Assembly: GCA_019351975.1 (NCBI GenBank)
Contig: JABBOG010000014.1
Span: forward strand, 1-64,000
Origin: Acidobacteriota bacterium
Lineage (GTDB): Bacteria > Acidobacteriota > Terriglobia > Terriglobales > Acidobacteriaceae
DNA length: 64,000 nucleotides
Direction of reading: 5' to 3'
A program made the translations under genes and the position numbers. The notes under the pieces are model-generated. The model searched no databases. It saw only the letters and a list, made by a program, of their open reading frames with translations, and was not told the origin of the DNA. Of this stretch, positions 26,149 through 35,005 are shown in pieces; the first letter of the stretch is position 1, and each line of letters begins with the position of its first letter.

Positions 26149-27363
26149 GTGACGTCCACAATCTCAATGCCGACCAAGATACCGCGCTTTTATGCGCCGG
26201 AACTAGATAGTCTGCGGTTCCTCGCATTCCTTTTTGTCTACTGTCGGCATGTAACTACGAGTTATGGAACTGCGCGACACCAGATGGCCGCGCTGCCAGC
26301 CGTCATTTCGAATGTCGGCGGAGGAATAAATCAGCCAAGCTCGCTGTCTCCTATGTTGCTGCGGATCCAAAGTGCAGCAGGAGCTTTCGACTTTGGTGTC
26401 TGCCTGTTTTTCTTTTTAAGTGCGTACCTTATCACTCGTTTACTGCTCATCGAAAAGCACAACACGGGAGCCGTAAACATACCAGACTTTTACTTGCGCC
26501 GAACGTTGCGTATCTGGCCGCTATATTTTGTTTTTTTAGCTTTTGTTGCCGTGTTTAGGCACCACCTTCCAAACATCACGTGGCCTCGCATTCTTGCGAG
26601 TGTATTCTTTGTGGGAAATTGGCCGGCAGTTTTCAACGGTTGGGCAGCTTCCCCTATTGATGTCTTGTGGAGCGTCTCTGTGGAGGAACAGTTTTATCTC
26701 GTGTGGCCTCACTTCGCGAAATGGGGAAAGCGCGGCGTGCTCGCTGTCTCATTGATCATGGTGCTCATATCGGTGTGTACGCTTGTATACCTTGGTAGCC
26801 GTCCGCAAATTTTGAATAGCAGGGTATGGGCCAATACGTTTGTGCAATGTATTTTCTTTGCTGGCGGTGCAACGGCAGGAGTCTATCTCAAGCCCGAGCG
26901 ATACACTATCTCTCGCATTGTTCGGATACTCCTGTTTGGAGCAGGTTTTGGATGTTGGCTGGTGGCGTCGATGGCATGTCATTTGGCTCGTGAGATTAGT
27001 CCAGGTCCAGTAAGTTTATTATGCGGATATGCACTGGTATTGACTGGGATCCTTTTTATCTTCATGTCGTTCGCGAATCTGAATCACGTCTATCTGCCAC
27101 GGATTTCGATCTATCTCGGCAAAATATCATACGGACTGTATGTGGTACATGTCTTAATGTTGGAGCTTTCCATCGCGGCCGTCCATCACTTTATTGTCAT
27201 GAAGGCGGGTAAGCATCCGCCTCTCATTGTGCTGCATCTAGTGAGCTCAGTGTGTGCCTTGGTGGCCACTATCGTCGTTGCGAGTGCCTCATATAAATGT
27301 TTAGAGTCACCCTTTTTAGTCCTAAAGAAGCGCTTCACGCTTGTCGCATCACGCCCTGTTTGA
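26149..27363 (+). CDS. Acyltransferase 3 (OafA/NodX-like) membrane protein
   Basis: 404 residues, about ten membrane segments. The signature motifs are FYAPELDSLRFLAFLFVYCRH (the RFLAFxxVxxxH region with the essential His), FDFGVCLFFFLSAYLITRLL, FYLRRTLRIWPLYF and WSVSVEEQFYLVWP. The family moves acetyl or other acyl groups from cytoplasmic donors to sugars at the membrane. It is therefore a second, independent acylation activity in this locus, beside the MBOAT cassette. The start is GTG at 26149; an ATG at 26167 is an alternative. Confidence 0.92.
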   Translation: MTSTISMPTKIPRFYAPELDSLRFLAFLFVYCRHVTTSYGTARHQMAALPAVISNVGGGINQPSSLSPMLLRIQSAAGAFDFGVCLFFFLSAYLITRLLLIEKHNTGAVNIPDFYLRRTLRIWPLYFVFLAFVAVFRHHLPNITWPRILASVFFVGNWPAVFNGWAASPIDVLWSVSVEEQFYLVWPHFAKWGKRGVLAVSLIMVLISVCTLVYLGSRPQILNSRVWANTFVQCIFFAGGATAGVYLKPERYTISRIVRILLFGAGFGCWLVASMACHLAREISPGPVSLLCGYALVLTGILFIFMSFANLNHVYLPRISIYLGKISYGLYVVHVLMLELSIAAVHHFIVMKAGKHPPLIVLHLVSSVCALVATIVVASASYKCLESPFLVLKKRFTLVASRPV

Positions 27364-27403
27364 GATATGAGGGGACCGAAAGCTATTGCACATCTAGAGA
27401 AAA

Positions 27404-27493
27404 TGGCGGAGGGAGAGGGATTCGAACCCCCGTAGCCTGTTAAGGCTAAGCGGTTTTCAAGACCGCCTGTTTCAACCACTCACACATCCCTCC
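27404..27493 (-). tRNA. tRNA-Ser (TGA anticodon)
   Basis: Reverse-strand cloverleaf: acceptor GGAGGGA pairs with TCCCTCC, followed by discriminator G and encoded CCA. The anticodon loop reads CTTGAAA (anticodon TGA). A long variable arm (AGCCTTAACAGGCT) is typical of tRNA-Ser, and the T arm has GGTTCGAATCC. It ends the exopolysaccharide locus; its 3' end points toward that locus. Confidence 0.96.
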
Positions 27494-27771
27494 GCGTTGG
27501 AGACGGAACCCCCAGCCGCGTCGTAATTAAGAGTAGCACCAAAGCTTTAACCGCCCAACCCATCGACGCTCACCAATGTTTTGCGTGACGGCACTAGTCC
27601 TGGCCGTCAAACATCAAAATCAAGGAAAACCAACATATGACGTAGTCATCGGGAAGATTTTCCTCGGGAAGCATCATTGTCAATGCTGCACGGGGAATGA
27701 ACCGGGAGTTATTTTCGCGAAACATTGTTTGAACGATTCAGGTCAAGCTGCGCCGTGAGCCGGTTACACTC

Positions 27772-27797
27772 CTCTACCTCGTAGAAACGAGGTAGAG
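27772..27797. repeat. 11-bp perfect hairpin
   Basis: Arms CTCTACCTCGT and ACGAGGTAGAG surround a four-base AGAA loop. No T-run follows on either strand, so a classical intrinsic terminator is not supported. Confidence 0.6.
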
Positions 27798-28208
27798 CAT
27801 CTCTCGGTGCAATAGACCCTTTGAAAGAGTCAACTTCGGTGGAGCGAGTGGTTCTGAAATATAGCCTTAGCGCGATCCAGGTGCATACAGAAGTGGCGCT
27901 CGAGCCGACGGAAAGCCAGGGGGGAGTGGCGTCCTGCGCGTTGAAGTTGCTTTCGGTCTGGGCAGCCAAAGGACGCGCTTCTGAAGGCCGTTGCGCGGCG
28001 CCGCGCTCCAACCCAAGCCCTTCTTCTTCGTTGGATCAGCGCCGGAGGCAATTCCGGCATCGCCATCTGCTCACAGCGTAGCTATGTCAGGTTCAACCGC
28101 CTAACACTCCAGCAGTCCTGGAACGACCGCAAACCACCTCGTCAGCAGTGACCCCACTTCCAACCCCTGAATGTCTGCTCCCAAAGCCCTTGCGAACACT
28201 CATTACGT

Positions 28209-28240
28209 ATGTATCCACATAAAAGAGTTTGTGGATACAT
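28209..28240. repeat. 11-bp inverted repeat
   Basis: Arms ATGTATCCACA and TGTGGATACAT flank a ten-base A-rich loop about 125 bases upstream of the small gene at 28364. It could be an operator for a dimeric regulator or a leader hairpin. Confidence 0.55.
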
Positions 28241-28363
28241 GACGCTGCCCCTTATCAACAACAACTACCATTACCCGCGTACGAGGAGAATGAATTTCGG
28301 CACGTAAGTGATACCATAGATTGTTGCGGCAAAAGAGCCGTATGAAAAGCGAGGAGTTATATC

Positions 28364-28591
28364 ATGGCAAAGCGCCGCGGTAATCCCAATTGGGGAAAGC
28401 CGGAGCCGATCGGCCCCGTTGTTCCAACTATTACGTCATTCGAGCAGGTAGTGAAGGAATACAAACTAACTCCTGACCAATACGTTCGGTCGACACGCTT
28501 GCGGGAGTGGGCGCGCCGAAACAAGAACTCTAAATACATCCCTGAGGCGCTGTTGGAAGCTTGGGGTTTTGAGATCGAATCTACTCTTTAG
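28364..28591 (+). CDS. Small protein of unknown function, 75 residues
   Basis: A good ribosome site (GAGGAG, seven bases before ATG) supports expression. The first 20 residues are basic and Gly/Pro/Asn-rich (MAKRRGNPNWGKP), and the rest appears helical (SFEQVVKEYKLTPDQYV, LREWARRNKNSKYIPEALLEAWG). The predicted charge and the N-terminal tail could suit nucleic-acid binding, but that is only inference. No family is recognised. It lies 61 bases upstream of ribBA on the same strand and may share its transcript. Confidence 0.62.
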   Translation: MAKRRGNPNWGKPEPIGPVVPTITSFEQVVKEYKLTPDQYVRSTRLREWARRNKNSKYIPEALLEAWGFEIESTL

Positions 28592-28652
28592 TCACAATTG
28601 CAAGATAATAGAGTGTTGCCCAAACCTTTCACCCTCATAATACTTCTAAACT

Positions 28653-29867
28653 ATGGCACCTAAAGTGAACGGTCTAGTCGATGTCGCAGAAGCGTTGGCC
28701 GAGTTTCGCGGTGGCCGAATGATTGTTCTCGTCGACGACGAGGACCGTGAGAACGAAGGGGATCTGGCGATCGCAGCTGAGTTCTGCACGCCCGAAGCCA
28801 TCAACTTCATGGCAAAGTTTGGCCGCGGCTTGATCTGTCTGACATTGACGGAGGAGCGCGCCGATTACATGCGTCTCGGTCCTATGACCCAGGCCAATAC
28901 TTCGCGCTTTGGCACCGCTTTCACCGAGTCTATCGAGGCTCGCGAGGGCGTGACCACAGGTATCTCGGCGGCTGATCGCGCACATACGATACGGGTTGCT
29001 ATTAGTCCGAACTCTTCGCCAAATGACCTCGCTCGTCCTGGCCATGTCTTTCCACTCCGCGCGCGCAAGGGTGGGGTGCTTGTTCGAGCCGGTCAAACGG
29101 AGGCATCTGTGGATCTCGCGCGCATGGCTGGCCTTATTCCCGCAGCCGTCATCTGCGAGATCATGAACGACGATGGAACCATGGCGCGCGTTCCGGACCT
29201 ATTGCAGTTTTGCAAACGCCACGATCTCAAGATGCTCACCGTGGCGGACCTCATTCGATATCGCATGGCCAATGAACGTTATGTCCACCGCGTAGCGGAA
29301 GGTGTTCTTCCTACGGTGCACGGCCAGTTTAAGTTAATCGCTTACGAGAGTGACATCAAGACTTCCGGGTACGAACCGGGAGCGCAGGATGAATCACATG
29401 TTGCTCTTACATTTGGAGATCTGTCCGCCGCGACTGCCGTGGACGACCCCATTCTTGTACGCGTCCATACCCACTGCCTTGCAGGTGATGTCTTCGGTTC
29501 AACAGCCTGCGACTGCCGCGCGACCGTTGAAGCATCTCTTCGTGAGATCGCGAAGGAGGGACGCGGAGCGCTGATCTACCTGCATCACACACAACGCGGA
29601 TTCACAATAGATCGGTCGGCCCATCCTCCGCTGCTATGCATCCATCGCTCGGAGCGTGTACGTGCCTCTGAGCGTACGGGGTCACCTGATCAGCGTATCT
29701 TGCGTCAAGTCGGCTTAGGAGGTCAAATTCTTTCGGACCTGAACATTCGCAAGATACGTCTTCTTACCAATCAACCTACACATGTTCCCGCACTTCAGGG
29801 CTTTGGCATCGAAATCGTTGAACGTGTGCCAATCGAACTCAGGTCTGAGCCGATGCCCGCACTTTAG
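28653..29867 (+). CDS. ribBA: RibBA: DHBP synthase fused to an atypical GTP cyclohydrolase II domain
   Basis: 404 residues. The N-terminal RibB half (about 8-205) is canonical: [11 protein letters not shown] (28-38), [11 protein letters not shown] (99-109), RPGHVFPL (128-135) and [15 protein letters not shown]. It converts ribulose 5-phosphate to dihydroxybutanone phosphate for riboflavin synthesis. The C-terminal RibA half keeps the zinc cysteines (Cys275, Cys286, Cys288 in [16 protein letters not shown]) and the later LLTNQP and EIVERVPI blocks. The usual RQEGRGIGL is HHTQRGFTI (311-319), and the helix with the RAYxLQD segment is replaced by an unrelated, shorter stretch. GTP cyclohydrolase activity is therefore doubtful. 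The end overlaps the convergent HAD gene by 29 bases. No FMN riboswitch precedes it. Confidence 0.9.
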   Translation: MAPKVNGLVDVAEALAEFRGGRMIVLVDDEDRENEGDLAIAAEFCTPEAINFMAKFGRGLICLTLTEERADYMRLGPMTQANTSRFGTAFTESIEAREGVTTGISAADRAHTIRVAISPNSSPNDLARPGHVFPLRARKGGVLVRAGQTEASVDLARMAGLIPAAVICEIMNDDGTMARVPDLLQFCKRHDLKMLTVADLIRYRMANERYVHRVAEGVLPTVHGQFKLIAYESDIKTSGYEPGAQDESHVALTFGDLSAATAVDDPILVRVHTHCLAGDVFGSTACDCRATVEASLREIAKEGRGALIYLHHTQRGFTIDRSAHPPLLCIHRSERVRASERTGSPDQRILRQVGLGGQILSDLNIRKIRLLTNQPTHVPALQGFGIEIVERVPIELRSEPMPAL

Positions 29868-30492
29868 TGGGTGCGAGTAGCCAGTCCAATCCCATATCTG
29901 CCATTGATTGTAGAAATGCGTCGTACCTTCTATAGGTGATCGCGGCCATGCCAACGCCTCTTGCCGCAGCGACATTTTCTTCTTTGTCATCAATAAACAG
30001 GATCTCGCTCTCAGGCGTTCCCAGTCCTATCGCTGCATATCGGTAGATAGCGGGATCAGGCTTGACCATGCCAAGCCGATGCGAAAACGTGTGATGTGTG
30101 AAACCGGCGAGCCAGGGGAAACGAGCGAAGATGCCCGCTTCCATGGCATCACCAAGGTTTGATAATATGCCCGTTTTGATCTCTGCCGAATGTAAGTTTG
30201 CCGCCCATTGGATCATTGGCATATTGGGTTGGGTCCAAAGCTTGTTGTCGAGCCGAATCAGCGCATCGAGATCCTCTGCACTCAGCGGCCTATGCAGATC
30301 TTTCGCCACATCTTCCCAGAAGGACAGGCCACGCAGCGTGCCACGATCGTATGCTTCGCGATGACTCCAATAGGCCACTTGCAGCGCCGGCTCATCGATA
30401 TCCAAGATTTGCTCCATCTCCCTCTGCGCCTCCGGATCGGGTGGCCCACTGAGTACCCTACCGTAGTCAAACAAAACCGCCGTGATCTTCAT
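29839..30492 (-). CDS. HAD-superfamily hydrolase (HAD-IA, YihX-like)
   Basis: 217 residues from ATG at 30492, which has AGAGGA a few bases upstream. Motif I is LFDYGRVLSG, motif II GILSNLGD, and motifs III/IV are MVKPDPAIYRYA and ILFIDDKEENVAAA. Motif I lacks the second Asp, as in YihX-type sugar-phosphate phosphatases, which are still active. A helical cap lies between. The likely role is cytoplasmic dephosphorylation of a small metabolite; the substrate is unknown. Its 3' end overlaps ribBA tail to tail. Confidence 0.85.
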   Translation of the reverse strand: MKITAVLFDYGRVLSGPPDPEAQREMEQILDIDEPALQVAYWSHREAYDRGTLRGLSFWEDVAKDLHRPLSAEDLDALIRLDNKLWTQPNMPMIQWAANLHSAEIKTGILSNLGDAMEAGIFARFPWLAGFTHHTFSHRLGMVKPDPAIYRYAAIGLGTPESEILFIDDKEENVAAARGVGMAAITYRRYDAFLQSMADMGLDWLLAPTKVRASAQT

Positions 30493-30577
30493 CGCTTTCC
30501 TCTCCAATGCAATCCATTGTAGGCGCTCTATCCGTCGAAGAGGCTTCCCGGTACCATGGGAGTGGCCGAAGTAGCGT

Positions 30578-31750
30578 ATGAATTTCTCTGAAAGAACGAA
30601 TTGGAATCTCGAAGTAAGCGACTTCGCTGCACGCGTGCGCGCGCACCGCGACTCGGGTCGTGATCTCTTGGATCTGACCAGCTCTAACCCAACCGGATGT
30701 GGCCTCTACTACCACCCAAACATGCTCGTTGCACCTGTCGAAGATCCACCTCCGCTGCGGTACGAGCCCGTATCGCTCGGCACGCCAAGCGCTCGATCAG
30801 CCATTGCGAAGTACTATCTGGACGGTGGCTGTGCCGTTTCTATTGAGGATATCTGTCTCACAACCAGTACGAGTGAAGCCTACAGCTTCCTGTTTCGTCT
30901 GCTTTGCAATGTCGGCGATGAGGTATTGGTTGCGCGCCCCAGCTATCCGCTCTTTGAGTACATTGCCAAGCTCGATAACGTTGTACTACGGGAATATCCT
31001 CTCCTCTATGATCCCAATGATGACCTCCCCACCGGTCGCGGCTGGACCATAGATCTCCATACGCTGGAAGCTTCCATCACCGCGAAGACGAAAGCTGTCG
31101 TCGTTGTCCACCCCAACAACCCAACGGGGCATTTTGTCTCCGCGCAGGAGCGCGAAGCGCTTGAAGCAATGTGTGCCGAGCATCAGCTTGCGCTGATCGT
31201 CGATGAAGTCTTTCTTGACTATGCTTTCACGCCAGCAGTTCAGAGCTTTGCCGCAGCCGTACCGCCGTGTCTCACCTTTGTGGTCAGTGGGATCAGCAAG
31301 GTCTGCGCTCTCCCTCAGATGAAGGTCTCCTGGATGATCGCTCTTGGCCCGCAATCACTCGTGAGAGAGGCCATGCAGCGAATCGAGGTAATCGCCGACA
31401 CCTTTTTGTCGATGAATACTCCATCACAACTTGCCCTCCCGCATTGGCTCGCATCGCGCCACTCGTTGCAACGGCAGATTCGCCAAAGGACAAGCGTAAA
31501 TCTTCGCGCATTGGACGAGCGTCTTGTGAGCACGACAGCACAAAGACTGGCTCTGCAGGGCGGCTGGACGGTCGTGTTGCGCGTACCTCGGACGGTGCAG
31601 GGAAGAGACTTCGCAGACGCAGCTCTCGGCGCCGGTGTGCTGGTCCAGCCCGGTCACTTCTATGGGCTCGATGAAGGCCGTATCGTAATGAGTCTGCTCA
31701 CCCATCCACAGATTTGGCTGACCGGGCTGCGACATCTGCCCATTGACTGA
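30578..31750 (+). CDS. PLP-dependent aminotransferase, class I/II
   Basis: 390 residues, fold type I. SNPTGCGL near 37, RPSYPLFEYIAKL (120-132), HPNNPTGHFVS (178-188) and IVDEVFLDYAF (207-217) are class I/II motifs. The Schiff-base lysine is Lys241 in VSGISKVCALPQMK. The family transfers amino groups between amino acids and 2-oxo acids, and the VCALPQMKVSW form resembles alanine/aromatic-type aminotransferases common in Acidobacteriota. The exact substrate is unclear. It stands alone, divergent from the HAD gene with 85 bases between starts. Confidence 0.88.
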   Translation: MNFSERTNWNLEVSDFAARVRAHRDSGRDLLDLTSSNPTGCGLYYHPNMLVAPVEDPPPLRYEPVSLGTPSARSAIAKYYLDGGCAVSIEDICLTTSTSEAYSFLFRLLCNVGDEVLVARPSYPLFEYIAKLDNVVLREYPLLYDPNDDLPTGRGWTIDLHTLEASITAKTKAVVVVHPNNPTGHFVSAQEREALEAMCAEHQLALIVDEVFLDYAFTPAVQSFAAAVPPCLTFVVSGISKVCALPQMKVSWMIALGPQSLVREAMQRIEVIADTFLSMNTPSQLALPHWLASRHSLQRQIRQRTSVNLRALDERLVSTTAQRLALQGGWTVVLRVPRTVQGRDFADAALGAGVLVQPGHFYGLDEGRIVMSLLTHPQIWLTGLRHLPID

Positions 31751-31852
31751 ATACCTTGTTGGTGCTTGGCGAAGATATATCTTGACGACAGGATAGGGTC
31801 CGACGCATGATCTTACCCAGTAGTATTTCGAACGTATGTTGAAAGAGATAGC

Positions 31853-32017
31853 ATGACAATGCATCGGCACCAGGTGAATTCACATCGGCCACCGTCTACC
31901 CGGATGCTGTGGGTAACTTCGGTCTCAATCATCGCAATGACCATCATGATGTTTCTCCTGGCACACAGCATGGTGCGCCATCACTTCTTTAGTGGTAGCC
32001 GTTTCCTGCATCATTGA
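31853..32017 (+). CDS. Possible 54-residue His-rich single-span membrane peptide
   Basis: The frame starts MTMHRHQVNSHRPPS and has one hydrophobic span (MLWVTSVSIIAMTIMMFLLA, about 18-37), then a basic, His-rich tail (VRHHFFSGSRFLHH). Eight of 54 residues are histidine. An AAAGAGA ribosome site lies just upstream. It sits between the aminotransferase and tRNA-Val in a gap with no other gene. A small membrane protein, perhaps metal-related, is possible; no family is recognised. Confidence 0.42.
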   Translation: MTMHRHQVNSHRPPSTRMLWVTSVSIIAMTIMMFLLAHSMVRHHFFSGSRFLHH

Positions 32018-32106
32018 GGCACGGGGCGTCGCGGTTCGAACGGAGGCATTGTTCCTACATTGCTACAATCGCTGGAATCGCCTACACTGGTCTTCGTGCA
32101 ACAAGT

Positions 32107-32183
<77 letters not shown>

Positions 32184-32352
32184 CTTCGCTCTATCAAAGC
32201 AATGCAAAAACCTTCCGTTTGGTCCCGTTGCTAATGGCTCTAGCGATCTGAAGCGAAACGCAAGTCCTGCGACGAAATCCAATCATCCTTGCTTCACGAT
32301 CTACCGCGTCCGATTCAGCGTTTCTTAAGGTTGCTCGATTATCCTTAGTAGC

Positions 32353-33714
32353 ATGTCGAGAACGACCACGTTGATGATGGTGCTGGCTGGAGTCGTGCTT
32401 TGCGGAGGTGCCAATCACTGCCGTCCCATAGAAGCTCAAGCTGTACCTCAACCAGACTCCCAAGCGCCGGAACACTTCACTCTCGATGAAGTGATTCACT
32501 TGGCGGAAGCAAATGAGCCACTATTTGCCGTGGCCGCTGCCGACGCCCGCGTTGCTGCGCTGCAGCGCAAAGACGCGCAAGCGGACCTACTCCCAAGCGC
32601 ATCGGTCCATAACGGCGTCATTTACACAGAGCCGAACGGTCAGTCAAACCGTATAGGGCAAACGGCCAATCAACCTTCACCGGTATTCATCCAGAACAAT
32701 GCCGTGCGCGAATACGCGAGCCTTGGGGCGTTGAATGAAACGATTGGCTTTAGCAAATTAGGCGCGTTGCGGCTGGCGGATGCGAATCTCGCAAGGGCGG
32801 ACGCTGAAGCTGAAGTGGCTCGTCGAGGATTGGTCGCAACCGTCGTCAATCTTTTCTACAGCGTTGTGTCACAGGCTGATAGGGTTCTGATCGCAGAGCA
32901 GGCGCTCGATGAAGCGACTCACTTTGTAACGATCGCCCAGGATCGGGAGCAGGCTCGTGAGGCGGCCCACGCAGATGTCATCAAGGCTCAGATTCAGCAG
33001 CAGCAACGTCAGCGGGAGGTTAGTGACGCCCACTTGGCTGCAGAGAAATCCAAGCTGGAACTGGCTGTTCTGCTCTTTCCTGATCCCTCCAGACCCTACG
33101 GTCTTACCCTTGACCCCAAGCCGGCTTCACTGCCTGATAAGGTTGCCGTGGAGCAAGCCGCCCGCTTGAACAACCCTGAAGTGCGCAGCGCCATGGCCTC
33201 GTTGCGACAGGCACAAGCGCAGACATACGCCGCGCGCGCAGCACTTCTGCCAGAGCTTGGCATCAGTGCAACCTACGGCATCGACGCTCCGGAGCTAGCC
33301 GCACATGGCCCGGATAACACCAAGAACCTCGGCTATGCGGGTAGTGCGACGCTCAGCATACCTGTTTGGGATTGGCTTACCGGAGAGCGCAAGATCAAGG
33401 AGTCGAAGATTCTTCAGGGCGCAGCGAAGGTCACCGTATCCAATGCGCAACGGAGAGTTCTTGCCGATCTGTCAGAGTTCTATGCAGAAGCGATGACGGC
33501 GCAATCGGAATTGGCCTCACTCGATAAAACCGTTGTCGATTCGAGGGAAAGCCTTCGCCTCACGGACCTTCGCTATACCGATGGAGAGGGAACGGTCTTC
33601 GAAGTCGTCGATGCGCAGAACACTCTCATCGCAGCGGAAGTGGCGCAAATCGACGGCAAAACGCGGTATCAATTGGCGCTAGCGCAACTGCAGACACTTA
33701 CGGGGAAACTTTGA
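32353..33714 (+). CDS. TolC-like outer-membrane efflux channel
   Basis: 453 residues. A signal-peptide-like start (MMVLAGVVLCGGANHC) is followed by two OEP repeats: FTLDEVIHLAEANEPLF near 45 and a second copy beginning LNNPEVRSAMASLRQAQAQTYAARAALLPELGISATYG. Long Ala/Gln-rich helices fit the TolC barrel-tunnel fold. It is the first gene of the operon; the adaptor begins four bases after its stop. It should form the exit duct for the tripartite pump. The substrate is unknown. Confidence 0.9.
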   Translation: MSRTTTLMMVLAGVVLCGGANHCRPIEAQAVPQPDSQAPEHFTLDEVIHLAEANEPLFAVAAADARVAALQRKDAQADLLPSASVHNGVIYTEPNGQSNRIGQTANQPSPVFIQNNAVREYASLGALNETIGFSKLGALRLADANLARADAEAEVARRGLVATVVNLFYSVVSQADRVLIAEQALDEATHFVTIAQDREQAREAAHADVIKAQIQQQQRQREVSDAHLAAEKSKLELAVLLFPDPSRPYGLTLDPKPASLPDKVAVEQAARLNNPEVRSAMASLRQAQAQTYAARAALLPELGISATYGIDAPELAAHGPDNTKNLGYAGSATLSIPVWDWLTGERKIKESKILQGAAKVTVSNAQRRVLADLSEFYAEAMTAQSELASLDKTVVDSRESLRLTDLRYTDGEGTVFEVVDAQNTLIAAEVAQIDGKTRYQLALAQLQTLTGKL

Positions 33715-33718
33715 GACC

Positions 33719-35005
33719 ATGACGATCTGGAAGACACATGTGAAGAATATCTGTTCAGCGCGTAGAGCCAGCATCCTCGCGCTTGCAACCTTGGCCATCT
33801 GTGCTGGTTGCAAAGGCGGTTCGAACGAGCCATCGGACATACCGGTTGCAGTGCAGGCGGAGCATCCCCACGTCGGCCCTATCTCCGAGGAGATTGCCGC
33901 GGACGCAGTGCTCGCTCCCATGTCCGAGGCGGCTCTATCTCCAAGAATCAGTGCTCCAATTCGTGCAGAGTATGTGCAGCGTGGTGCTCACGTTCATCGG
34001 GGCGAACTTCTACTCGTCCTAGATGATCGCGATCTTCAAGGCGCTGCATTAGATACAAAAGGTGCCTTGGCCACCGCAGAAGCAGCCTTCGCTACCACGA
34101 CACAGGCAACCATTCCTGCAGATCTACAACGTGCAAACCTCGATCTTGCGACCGCCAAAATCAACCTCGAAGTCGCATCGCAGACAGCCGCGGATCGAAG
34201 AAAACTCTTCGCCCAGGGAGCACTTCCAGGCCGTGACGCAGACATCGCCGCCGCCGCCGCCGTGCAGGCGCAGGCGACTTACGATACCGCCAAAAAACGC
34301 CTCGACGCTGTTTTAGCAACCACGCAAGCCTCTGATGCGAAAGCCGCGCAAGGTCAATTGACTGCTGCTCGCGGACGTTTCATGAACGCTCAGGCACAAG
34401 TTAGCTACGCAACGTTTCGCAGTCCCATCGACGGCATAGTCACAGATCGCCCTTTGTTTCCGGGTGAGACTGCGCCCGCAGGAACACCCGTCATCACCAT
34501 CATGGACACTTCCTCGCTCATCGCGAAGCTGCACATCACGCAAGCGGATGTGCAGCAACTTAGACTTGGCGACAAAGCAGACGTATTTGTCTCAGGCATT
34601 GAGCAGCCGGTCGAAGCCGCAGTCTCCCTTATCAGCCCGGCGCTCGATCCCGGCTCTACCACGGTCGAAGTCTGGCTTAAGCTCGCGAACGCAGATGGTC
34701 GCCTGAAGGCAGGGACAGCTGTGCATGCGAGGATTCGTGGAACAACGATTCAGAACGCAATTACGATACCCATCGGTGCACTGCTTCCCGCTCAAGGTGG
34801 CAGTAACGCCGTCATGATCGTTGGCCCCGATCATGTCGCGCATCAGCGATCTGTGACAGTTGGTATCAGGACGCCCGAGACTGCGCAAATCCTCAAAGGT
34901 CTTTCACCACTCGACAATCTAATCGTCGAAGGTTCCTATGGCCTAGACGATGGAACGAAAGTTACCTTGGAGAGCACGAAACCGGACAAGGAGGACACCA
35001 ACTGA
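33719..35005 (+). CDS. RND efflux periplasmic adaptor (membrane fusion protein)
   Basis: 428 residues. The N-terminus ILALATLAICAGCKGG looks like a lipoprotein or Sec signal. The lipoyl/barrel-sandwich part (ISAPIRAEYVQRGAHVHRGELLLVLDD) is split by a coiled-coil hairpin (about 100-210) and completed by SYATFRSPIDGIVTDRPLFPGETAPAGTPVITIMD. A beta-barrel domain (AKLHITQADVQQLRLGDKADVFV) follows. This is the usual HlyD/AcrA order. It links the RND permease to the TolC-like channel. Its stop overlaps the permease ATG (TGATG), so the three genes form one operon. Confidence 0.9.
   Translation: MTIWKTHVKNICSARRASILALATLAICAGCKGGSNEPSDIPVAVQAEHPHVGPISEEIAADAVLAPMSEAALSPRISAPIRAEYVQRGAHVHRGELLLVLDDRDLQGAALDTKGALATAEAAFATTTQATIPADLQRANLDLATAKINLEVASQTAADRRKLFAQGALPGRDADIAAAAAVQAQATYDTAKKRLDAVLATTQASDAKAAQGQLTAARGRFMNAQAQVSYATFRSPIDGIVTDRPLFPGETAPAGTPVITIMDTSSLIAKLHITQADVQQLRLGDKADVFVSGIEQPVEAAVSLISPALDPGSTTVEVWLKLANADGRLKAGTAVHARIRGTTIQNAITIPIGALLPAQGGSNAVMIVGPDHVAHQRSVTVGIRTPETAQILKGLSPLDNLIVEGSYGLDDGTKVTLESTKPDKEDTN

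Larger units (their letters stand above)
27494..28363. other. 870-base stretch with no convincing gene
   Basis: Short open frames occur (for example 27821-28081) but lack ribosome sites and family resemblance. Two strong hairpins are visible (27772-27797 and 28209-28240). The stretch may hold decayed genes or an unrecognised RNA; no riboswitch consensus was found. Confidence 0.5.

Noticed and set aside
27821-28081. 86-residue frame in the gap after tRNA-Ser
   Set aside because: No ribosome site, no recognisable domain and a composition typical of chance reading.
28600-28652. FMN riboswitch upstream of ribBA
   Set aside because: The gap to the preceding gene is only about 60 bases and none of the conserved RFN segments is present.
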